Below, one piece after another: positions 57,092 to 64,000 of a stretch of DNA of 64,000 nucleotides; position 1 is the stretch's first letter, and every line of letters begins with the position of its first letter. Where the stretch lies: assembly GCA_030447665.1 (NCBI GenBank), contig JAUJOJ010000007.1, positions 72,510 through 136,509 on the forward strand, written 5' to 3'. Source of the stretch: Allosphingosinicella sp. Its GTDB lineage: Bacteria; Pseudomonadota; Alphaproteobacteria; Sphingomonadales; Sphingomonadaceae. A program made the position numbers and the translations under genes. The notes under the pieces were generated by a model. The model saw only the letters and a list, made by a program, of their open reading frames with translations. It was not told where the DNA came from and made no database searches.

Positions 57092-57817
57092 GCCGCCGCC
57101 TCCGTCAGCCAGGCGGAGACCGCCGCGACATCGTCGAGCCGCCATTTGGCCGCGGTCTCGCGCGGGGCGCCCACCAGGATCCCGCCGCCGCCAAGCTCGG
57201 CGGCCGCGAGGAACGCATCCTCGTCGGTCAGGTCGTCGCCCACGAACAATGGGCGCGCACCGGCAAAGTCCGGTTCCGACATGAAGGCCCGAACCGCGTC
57301 GCCCTTGTCGGCGCCGGGCGGACGGAGCTCGACCACCATCTTGCCCCGCTGCAGCGCAAGGCCGGTCTGGCCGGCGAGCTCGGTGAGAAGCCTTGACCCG
57401 CTCCTCCTCCTGCGGCGCCTGGCGGTAGTGAAGCGCGATACCGAAGGGCTTGTTCTCTACGACGAGGCCGGGCGCCTCCTCGGCAAGGCTCGCCACGCGT
57501 TCACGTGTTTCGCCGAGCTCGTGGCGGGCGGCGAGCGGAATATGGCTGCCGTCGCGAAGGCGAAGCTCCAGGCCGTGGGAGCCGGAGACCGCCAGGCCGG
57601 AGCATTGGAGATGCTGTTCCAGATCGGCGATCGCCCGCCCGCTGATCAGCGCCAGGCGACCCTGCAGCCGCTGGCTCAGCCGGCGCAGGAGGCTGCCCAA
57701 GCTCGGCGAAACCCGGATCGCATCCGGCGTCTCGGCCAGCTCCACGAGCGTGCCGTCGAAATCGAGGAAGAGCGCCGCGCCGTCGAGCAGCGAAAGCGGC
57801 GGTTGCTGAAGGTTCAT
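57088..57817 (-). CDS. otsB: Trehalose-6-phosphate phosphatase, one frameshift
   Basis: HAD-superfamily phosphatase that releases trehalose. The nucleophile motif FLDFDGTLVEL is at the N-terminus and ALISGRAIADLEQHL is motif II. The C-terminal FVGDDLTDEDAFLAA (motif IV) lies in a different frame: the break is near 57390-57400 within an arginine-rich stretch after QEEERVK. With it corrected the protein is about 243 aa, as expected. It leads the otsB-GH15-otsA operon. Confidence 0.88.
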
Positions 57818-57892
57818 GCCGCCCCGTTGGCAAGCGCAGCGGCAAATCTCAAGGAGATTGGTCCTTCAGGGTTTGTTTGGGGCTCTGCACCA

Positions 57893-57961
57893 GCCCGCTC
57901 CCCCGCCCAGCCTCCCGACGACAGTCATGATTGCATCGGGACGCTGGGTGGGGGAGCGGGC
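57893..57961. repeat. Long inverted repeat upstream of otsB
   Basis: GCCCGCTCCCCCGCCCAGC (57893-57911) pairs with GCTGGGTGGGGGAGCGGGC (57943-57961), with a 31-base loop. It lies between the SH3-protein stop and the otsB start. It could end the upstream transcript or be another member of the CT/GA-rich palindrome class found inside glyS. Confidence 0.75.
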
Positions 57962-57986
57962 AGGAACCGCATCTCCAAGCAGACCG

Positions 57987-58469
57987 CTAGAAATTCTCGG
58001 CCGCGTCGACGCCCCAGATGTGGCCCTTCATGACGTGGCCGCGGCGGCCGCCGACTTCGAACTCGCACCAGTCGCCGGAGCAGGTGTTGAGACGGCCGAC
58101 GACACCCGGCTGGGCGAGGTAGCGGACGGGTGACCCGGGGCTCGCCGCCTCGTGCAGCGGGCGCGGTTCGTCGCCGCGAACGATCCCGGTGCGGGTGTCG
58201 CTGAGCAGGTCCACCAGCATCCAGCCGGTCTCGCCGTCCGGGTCCTGGACCTTGCGCCAGCTTGGATAGACTTCCAGCACCTTGATCGGCAAGTCGGCGC
58301 GCCGGTAGAGCCACTTGGCGGGATAAGTCTTTGCAGGGCCGGTGCGCATCAGCGCCTCCGAGGCCGAGATCGAGGCCCAATAGGGGGTCTTGCGCTCCTG
58401 CTGCGCCTGGGCTGAAGGCGAAAGCGCCGTGGCCAAAAGGATCGTCGCAAAGGCCAACGCACGCTTCAT
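57987..58469 (-). CDS. Periplasmic SH3-domain protein
   Basis: 160 aa with a signal peptide (MKRALAFATILLATALSPSA) and two bacterial SH3-like repeats: YWASISASEALMRTGPAKTY..VLEVYPSWRKVQDPDGETGW and then ARYLAQPGVV-like/GDWCEFEVGGRRGHVMKGHIW. These domains usually bind peptidoglycan or assist cell-wall proteins. GGAGAG lies 6 bases before the ATG at 58469, which is preferred to the upstream frame extension. Confidence 0.85.
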   Translation of the reverse strand: MKRALAFATILLATALSPSAQAQQERKTPYWASISASEALMRTGPAKTYPAKWLYRRADLPIKVLEVYPSWRKVQDPDGETGWMLVDLLSDTRTGIVRGDEPRPLHEAASPGSPVRYLAQPGVVGRLNTCSGDWCEFEVGGRRGHVMKGHIWGVDAAENF

Positions 58470-58568
58470 ATGTCTCTCCTTACAGGGCCTGTTAACCCTC
58501 TCTAAGCCGCGGCTGGCATCGGCTTCAACAGCCAAGTAAGGCCGGATCAGATTGGGACGCGGGACTCT

Positions 58569-59308
58569 TCAGAAGATCGTGAACATCGATCGTTCGGCGA
58601 CCGAGGGATCGAACGAATACCAGCAAGGCATGGTGAAGCGCTCGCCCTTGCGAACCGTGGTCACGCCGTGGGGGCTCTCGGCCGTGCCGCGAAACCCGAC
58701 GAGCAGCCCTGTCGAGGGCTTGAGGCGGACGCCCTGCAGCGGGAAGAAGACCTCGCCCCCTTCGAATTCCTCGTTGAGATAGAGCACGGCAGCGAAGTCC
58801 CGGTAGGGCGTGCCGTGCTTCCTTCCGTCCGGATGAGCATTGTCGACATGGACCGGCATGGAATGGCCTTCGTTCCACAGAACGAGTTGCTGCGAATCCG
58901 AATAGAGCCGGCCGTCGACGCCGAAATGCTCGGCGATGCGATAAGCGATCACGAACCGGGCCTGCTGCATCACCGCCTTGGCGCCGATCGCACGCGGATC
59001 GATCTGGTCGAACCAGAGAAGCCGGTCGCTCCAGAAGGGATCGATCGGATTGGCGGCGAGCCTCCCCCTGCTCATGTTGAAGGCGGCCCGGATCAGCTCG
59101 CACTGGCTGCGATCGAGGAAATTCTCGATGGCGAGGATCTCGCGCGGGGCCGCCCGCGCCTCCACCAAGGGCAAGGATTCGGATCGCCTGCCCACCAGGT
59201 TGAACTCACCGCCGAAGGTTGGGCTGTGGGTTGTGCGCCGAGCGTCGGAGCGGCAAGCGAAGCCATGTTCACCCCCGCATTCAGGAGCGTGATCCGCGGC
59301 TCCGACAC
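58569..59308 (-). CDS. 2OG-Fe(II) oxygenase, one frameshift
   Basis: A small prolyl-4-hydroxylase/PKHD-type dioxygenase. The iron-binding HxD is in MPVHVDNAHPDG and the distal histidine in AESPHGVTTVRKGERFTM, whose arginine would bind 2-oxoglutarate. VLYLNEEFEGGEVFFPLQG is the conserved strand between them. The N-terminal start (VSEPRITLLNAGVNMASLAA, GTG at 59308) is in another frame from the rest, with the break near 59210-59220. It starts on the base after the nitronate-monooxygenase-like stop, so the two form one operon. Substrate unknown. Confidence 0.8.
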
Positions 59309-60714
59309 CTAATCGCCGGTCTGAAGGCGTTCGACCAGCTGCTTCACCGTCGGCACGAAGCCGTTCGAATAGAAGGGATCCTTCTTGAAGCGGTAGGCCG
59401 CGTGGCCCGCGAACATCAAATTCTCGTCGACCGGGCCGCCGTGGGCGATGTCCTGCAGCGTCTTTGGATGCAGAAGCTCCTGGGGTCCGCGAGGCGGCCG
59501 GTCGTGTTCTTCTCATTGTCGGCCCAGGATGAAAAAGCGCACTGGCTGAGGCAGCCCATGCAGTCGGCCTGGTCCTTGCGGATGATCTTCTTCTCGTCGG
59601 GCGTCACGAAGACGAGCGTCTCGTCGGGAGTCTTGAGAGCCTCCGTGAAGCCCTGAGCGAACCATTCGCGGGCATGGAGGAGATCGCCGCGGGTCACCCA
59701 ATGATTCTTCTTGTTGCCGATGCCGACGTCCAGCTCGAAGCTATGGTCGCCGATCGGCTCCTTGGTAAAGGCGATCTGCCGATGCGAGCGCGCCTCCAGG
59801 TTGCGCAGGAACGGCGTACGGACGGCCGATGAGTAGAAGCCGGTCGGAGAGAAGCGGTGGAGAAGGACATCGCCCTCCTCCAGCGTCATCAGCCGCTGCT
59901 TCCATTCCTCGGGGATCGGGCTTTCCTTGGTGAGCAGCGGCCGCGTGCCGAACTGGAAGGCGATCTGGCCGAGCTCGGGATTGTCGATCCAATCCTCCCA
60001 CTCCTTGAGGTTCCAGACCCCGCCGGCCATGACGATCGGCACGTCGTCCGAAATGCCGCCCTGGCGCATCGTCTCGCGCAGCGCCTTGACCCGTGGATAG
60101 GGATCCTGCGGCTGCAGCGGGTCCTCCGCGTTGGAGAGGCCGTTATGGCCGCCCGCCAGCCAGGGATCCTCGTAGACCACGGCGGCGAGGAAGTCGGCGA
60201 ATTTGGAATAAGCCCGTTTCCACAATGCGCTGAAGGCGCGGGCAGAGCTGATGATCGGCAGGTAGTTCACCCCGTAAGAGGCGGTGATCTCGGACAATTT
60301 GTAGGGCATGCCCGCCCCGCAGGTGACGCCGGCGACCATCCCGCGCGTCCGCTCGAGCACGCCGTGCAGGATACGCTGGGCGCCGCCCATTTCCCACAGC
60401 ACGTTGATATTGATGGCGCCCTTGCCGCCCGTCATCTCGAACGCGCGGCGGACCTGCTCGGAGGCGCCTTCGATCGCGTAGTTGATCAGCTCCTCGTGCC
60501 GGTCGCGCCGGGTCAAGGCATGGTAGATCTGCGGGATGATCTTGCCCTCGGGATCGTAGCTGTCGGCGTTCACCGCCGAAACCGTGCCGATGCCGCCGGC
60601 TGCCGCCCAGGCGCCCGAGCTTGCGTGATTGGTCGCCGAAACGCCTTTGCCGCCCTCGATCAGCGGCAGCACTTCACGTCCCGCATATCGGATCGGCCGG
60701 ATACCTTTGAACAT
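59309..60714 (-). CDS. Nitronate monooxygenase-like flavoprotein, one frameshift
   Basis: A TIM-barrel flavoprotein of the NMO/2-nitropropane dioxygenase superfamily, about 468 aa once joined. It shows GGKGVSATNHASSGAWAAAG, FEMTGGKGAININVLWEMGG, GVTCGAGMPYKLSEI, VVYEDPWLAGGHNG and VPIVMAGGVW with FQFGTRPLLTKESP (FMN phosphate site). A C-terminal extension contains the cluster DCMGCLSQC. One base is missing from an A run near 59462: the expected QKTLQDIAHGGPVDEN continues in another frame to the stop at 59309-59311. GGAGG precedes the ATG at 60714. Confidence 0.82.
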
Positions 60715-60785
60715 CGAACCTCCAAGAGAAAGTGAGGCGCCTATAGGCGAAGTTCGCGCGGAGCTTCGCGCAAAAATCATGTCGC

Positions 60786-61917
60786 CTACGGCATGAACGC
60801 CCGAGGGCGGCGAATGGCTTCACCATAAAGCCGGGCATAATGTTCGATCATCCGTCGCTCGTCATATTCCGCTGCTGCCCGTTCGCGGTTGGCAAGGCCG
60901 ATGCTGCGGCGGAGATCGGAGCGGTCCGCAAGGCTGTCGAGGGCGGCGGTGAAGGCCGCCTCGTCCTCGGGCTCGACGATCAGCGGGCGGTTGTCGGCCG
61001 ATACGATCGCCCGGATGTCGCCAACGCCGGTGCAGACGGCAGGGAGCCCGGCCGCCATCCCCTCGACCAGGGAGATCGGGAACTGCTCGCTATTGGAGGA
61101 CAGAGCGAAGATGTCGAACAAGCCGATATAGCGCGCGGGATCGGGAAGGAAGCCCGGCAGGACCAGGCGGTCGGCAACGCCGAGGCCGCGGGCTTCCCCG
61201 ACGATCCGCTCGCTCTCCGGCCCCTGCCCGACGATCACCAGCCGGGCCGCCTTGCTGCGCATGGCGGCGAAGGCGCGGACGAGCCGGGGCAGGTTCTTGA
61301 CCGGGCGCAAGCCGGCAACGGTGCCGATGACGATCTCGCCCTCGCGCCGGGCAAGCCCCGGAATGGCATCCCCCGCAGGAACCCGGGCAAATCGCTCGAT
61401 CGGAATGCCGTTCGGGATCCGTCGGATCCGGTCAGCCGGCTGCCGCCACGCCCGAGCCGCGACCTTTTCGAGCTGCTCGGACGGGACGACCAGCCGATGG
61501 GCGGCGCCGAGCCCGAGGCGGCGGTAAAGGTTGCGGCCGGGTTTCAGCTGCCCTGCCTCGTCCTGGTTGAAGCCATCCTCATGATGGACAAGCGGCGGTC
61601 CGCCGAACATCCGGCGCGCCATCACCACGTCGAACGCGCCCCAATTGTAGGTGAGGACAAGATCGAAATGCCGCATGTAGCGGGCAAGGCTCCAGAGCCG
61701 CGCGCCGGGCCGGCCGCTGAGGGGGAGCTCCGTCCGGAAATTCGACGCGGACGCTCCTGTCGATCGCATCGCGCGCGGAAAGCTGATCGGGCATGCCGCT
61801 GATGATGAAGTGCTCGGCCGCCGGCCCGAATGCATTGGCGAGCCGGACCGCGCGCGCCTCCTTGCCGCCCAGCGCGAAGGTCGAATGGGCGTGGAGGATG
61901 CGCACCGGCCGGTCCAT
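60786..61917 (-). CDS. Glycosyltransferase family 4 protein, one frameshift
   Basis: A GT-B glycosyltransferase of about 377 aa. The N-terminal Rossmann half has ILHAHSTFALGGKEARAVRL with the glycine-rich donor-side loop. The C-terminal half has IPNGIPIERF, VIGTVAGLRPVKNLPRLVRA, LVIVGQGPESERIV and the EX7E motif around SSNSEQFPISLVEGMAAGLP. The frame breaks near 61735-61750, after VRVEFPDGAP. Such enzymes build polysaccharides or glycolipids. It stands alone, divergent from the Lrp gene. Confidence 0.85.
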
Positions 61918-62024
61918 GCGGCATTATGCAGCAGGGCCGGCGTGCTGCAAAGTTAGCCCGCGCTTGCCTTTGCCCCAGCGAATCGCGAAAGAATGGAAGA
62001 ATCTTCCAAATTGCCGGAACGAGC

Positions 62025-62537
62025 ATGGACCAGACCGACCTAAAGATCCTGAAGATCCTGCAGGAGGATGCATCGCTTCCGGTGGCGGAGATCGCGACCC
62101 GCGTGAACCTTTCGCAAACGCCCTGCTGGCGCCGCATCCAGCGCCTCGAAGCGGCGGGCGTGATCCAGCGGAGGGTCGCGCTCCTCGATCCCGAATCCGT
62201 CGGCTTGGGGCTGACCATCTTCGTCGAGATCGAGGCCGCCGATCATTCGCCCGAGTGGCTGGCCCGCTTCGCCGACGCGCTGAACGCCATGCCGGAGGTG
62301 ATGGAGGTGCACCGGATGGCCGGAGACGTGGATTACCTGCTTCGGATCGCGGTTGCGAGCATGACGCAATATGACGACATCTACCGGCGCCTGATCGCGG
62401 CCGTCCCGCTCAAGAACGTGACGTCCCGCTTCGCGATGGAGCGCGTGAAGAGCACCACCGCTTATCCACTGACGCTCGAGGGCTTAGCGCCTGATCGGTT
62501 GAGGTGGAAGCGCGACGCGCTTCCTTCGAAAGCGTGA
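62025..62537 (+). CDS. Lrp/AsnC family transcriptional regulator
   Basis: 170 aa. N-terminal helix-turn-helix (LKILKILQEDASLPVAEIAT, VNLSQTPCWRRIQRLEAAGV) and the ligand-sensing RAM domain (FVEIEAADHSPEWLARFADA, VMEVHRMAGDVDYLLRIAVA). It probably senses an amino acid. The usual protein ends at about STTAYPL. Here the frame continues through a palindromic repeat, adding LAPDRLRWKRDALPSKA. No close neighbour gene shows what it regulates. Confidence 0.9.
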   Translation: MDQTDLKILKILQEDASLPVAEIATRVNLSQTPCWRRIQRLEAAGVIQRRVALLDPESVGLGLTIFVEIEAADHSPEWLARFADALNAMPEVMEVHRMAGDVDYLLRIAVASMTQYDDIYRRLIAAVPLKNVTSRFAMERVKSTTAYPLTLEGLAPDRLRWKRDALPSKA

Positions 62538-62546
62538 CCGGGCGCC
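62487..62546. repeat. Palindromic repeat family A at the end of the Lrp gene
   Basis: GCGCCTGATCGGTTGAGG..CGAAAGCG..GGGCGCC, with core GGAAGCGC-GAC-GCGCTTCC at 62506-62524. The stretch CGGTTGAGGTGGAAGCGC is identical to the minus strand of 11677-11735. It encodes the last residues of the Lrp protein. Confidence 0.8.
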
Positions 62547-62782
62547 GTTCATATGGAGCCGGATCAGTCGAGGTGGGACCGCTTCACCGCGATAGGGAAG
62601 TTTCAGCTTCTACAGCCAGATCGTTTGACTGGCTGCGCTTCGCGGCGTTGCCGAGAGCGTTTGCCGCCGCAATCGCTGTCGACAGAGGTTCTGCATCAGC
62701 GGAAGGTAGGGAAGCCGCGCCGCTGTCATCGCCTTCGATGGGGAGCTGGCTCTATTCTAGATCGCTTCAGGTCGTTCAAAAG

Positions 62783-63085
62783 GGAAGCGATCTTGGTCTA
62801 GAACCGCAGTAAAGCGGCCCAGTCACGGGAGCGGCGAACTGCCCCTGGGACAGCAGCTGCTACCGACGGAGCGGGAACGACATTGCCGCCGCTCGCCCGT
62901 TCCGCGAGCGCGGCGCTGATCCGCGCGGCAAGCTCCGCGATCCGATACGGTCTTGAGCGTTTCTCGTGACTTGCTCCTCGCCGAACGTCTGCACGTCGGC
63001 ATAGCCGATGGCGAAGATGATCGGCAGATCCGGCAAAACGGACCGGATCTCGCGCGCAAGATCGACGCCCGTCATTTCATCACGC
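62783..63085. repeat. Decayed tandem copy of the receiver-domain end
   Basis: The bases from about 62783 match those from about 63131 (GAACCGCAGTAAAGCGGCCC is near-identical at both), and 62875-63080 matches 63247-63460 with deletions. The copy carries part of the minus-strand receiver domain (IRSVLPDLPIIFAIGYADVQ) but breaks frame and has no start. It is a partial tandem duplication of the end of the adjacent histidine kinase gene. Between the Lrp gene and this copy nothing else is seen. Confidence 0.75.
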
Positions 63086-63234
63086 TGTTTCAGGTTGAAT
63101 TCTCTGGTCGCAGAGGGGCGTGCGCTGAAAAGCGATCTTGGACAGGAACCGCAGTAAAGCGGCCCTGTCATGCGCGAGCGCGCACCAGGAGGCCTGGGAA
63201 GCAGCGGCTCGACACCCTCGAACCGGCTGATGGT

Positions 63235-64000
63235 CTAGCACAAGCCGCGGAGCGGGACGACATTGCCGCCGCTCGCCCGTTCCGCGAGCGCGGCGCTGAT
63301 CCGCGCGGCAAGCTCCGCGATTCGATACGGCTTCTTGAGCAAATTCTCGTGAAGCAGTTCCTCGCCGAAAGTCTGCACGTCGGCATAGCCGCTCGCGAAG
63401 ATGATCGGCAGATCCGGCACCTTGGACCGGATCTCGCGCGCAAGATCGACGCCCGTCATTCCCGGCATGGCGACGTCGGTAATCACCAGGGCGAAGCGAT
63501 CGGGGGCAAGCAGCCGAAGCGCCGCCTCGCCGCTCTCGGCCGCGTCGACGTCGTAGCCGATCTCCTCGACAAGCGCGGCCGCGATGTTGCGAACATCCTC
63601 ATCGTCGTCGACGATGAGGATCCGTACGCGTTCCGCAGCTCTCGTCTCCAGCACGGGAATCTCGGCCGACCTGCAGGCTGCTTCGGTCCTCGGCAGGTAG
63701 ATGGTGACTATCGTCCCCTCCCCCTCGCGGCTTTCGATCCGCGCAGTCCCGCCCGACTGCTTGGCAAAGCCGTAGAGCTGCGCCAGGCCGAGGCCGGTTC
63801 CCTTGCCCTGCTCCTTGGTGGTGAAGAAAGGCTCAAAGGCGCGGGCAAGCACAGCCGGAGACATGCCGGCGCCCGTATCCGACACGGCAATCGCCACATA
63901 TTGGCCGGGGCTGAGGTCGCTCGACAGCTTGGCAGGCACGGTTTCGACATTCCTGGTCGCGATCGTCAGCCGCCCACCCGCCGGCATCGCATCGCGTGCG
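63235..64000 (-). CDS. Hybrid histidine kinase/response regulator (3' part)
   Basis: The C-terminal 254 residues of a hybrid sensor kinase whose start lies beyond the window. The HATPase domain shows the G1 box DTGAGMSPAVLARAFEPFFT and the G2 box GKGTGLGLAQLYGFAKQSGG. A C-terminal receiver domain follows (VRILIVDDDEDVRNIAAALV), with the phosphoacceptor aspartate in VITDVAMPGM and the conserved lysine in LKKPYRIAEL. The sensor and dimerisation parts are not seen, so the signal is unknown. Confidence 0.92.
   Translation of the reverse strand, partial: ARDAMPAGGRLTIATRNVETVPAKLSSDLSPGQYVAIAVSDTGAGMSPAVLARAFEPFFTTKEQGKGTGLGLAQLYGFAKQSGGTARIESREGEGTIVTIYLPRTEAACRSAEIPVLETRAAERVRILIVDDDEDVRNIAAALVEEIGYDVDAAESGEAALRLLAPDRFALVITDVAMPGMTGVDLAREIRSKVPDLPIIFASGYADVQTFGEELLHENLLKKPYRIAELAARISAALAERASGGNVVPLRGLC

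Noticed and set aside
55376..58033. 885-codon open frame antisense to GH15 and otsB
   Set aside because: Codon-position GC bias explains it. The minus strand encodes clear enzymes with overlapping starts and stops.

Overview
The window reads as chromosome of a GC-rich alphaproteobacterium, most likely from the Sphingomonadales. The grounds are a C4-pathway 5-aminolevulinate synthase (hemA), a tandem glycine riboswitch ahead of a split gcvPA/gcvPB glycine cleavage operon, a Tad/Flp pilus operon, the cluster ubiB - membrane protein - coaBC - dut, the cluster rpiB-glyA-nrdR-trmJ, and intergenic palindromes of the kind common in sphingomonads. There is no rRNA operon, CRISPR array, phage or recognisable insertion sequence. 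One tRNA (Lys, UUU) is present, with defects.

Layout. 1-5.7 kb: 3' part of ubiB, a polytopic membrane protein, coaBC, dut, a small exported protein, a MoeB/ThiF-type E1 enzyme and a broken DsrE-like gene. 5.8-11.5 kb: topA and a small membrane protein, a Sel1/prolyl-4-hydroxylase fusion, dprA, plsY. 11.7-19 kb: murI, hemA, a Uma2 protein, rpiB, glyA, a tiny glycine-rich protein, nrdR, trmJ, chorismate mutase, rpsD. 19.2-27.4 kb: an intact M28 lipoprotein peptidase, followed by a heavily degraded tract holding an S9 peptidase remnant, a second M28 remnant, damaged aguA and aguB, a family 5 uracil-DNA glycosylase remnant, damaged folK and the damaged tRNA-Lys. 27.4-35.4 kb: PAP2 phosphatase, a small acidic protein, then the minus-strand operon riboswitch-gcvT-gcvH-methyltransferase-gcvPA-gcvPB-DUF938, and a lipoprotein. 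35.5-39 kb: ispH, rnhA, a DauA-like FAD oxidoreductase, an alpha/beta hydrolase. 39-46.2 kb: tad operon cpaA-B-C-D-E-tadB-tadC with no cpaF. 46.3-53.8 kb: ppdK, glyS, glyQ and a TraB/GumN lipoprotein. 53.9-62.5 kb: otsB-GH15-otsA, an SH3 protein, a 2OG oxygenase, a nitronate-monooxygenase-like protein, a glycosyltransferase and an Lrp/AsnC regulator. 62.8-64 kb: the 3' part of a hybrid histidine kinase, preceded by a decayed copy of its own end.

Two themes cut across the window. First, single-base frameshifts interrupt genes that should be essential or strongly conserved (rpsD, glyS, ppdK, trmJ, folK, otsB, cpaA, tRNA-Lys), while the protein on both sides of each break stays conserved. This points to indel errors in the sequence and means that calls of 'pseudogene' need care. 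Second, several families of palindromic repeats occur between genes and also inside or at the ends of coding regions. Two lie in frame inside glyS, and repeats supply the C-terminal tails of the Lrp and DUF938 proteins. GlyS also carries an in-frame block of clearly lower GC. I found no clear new defence or mobile system. The unusual GlyS architecture is the most interesting signal.
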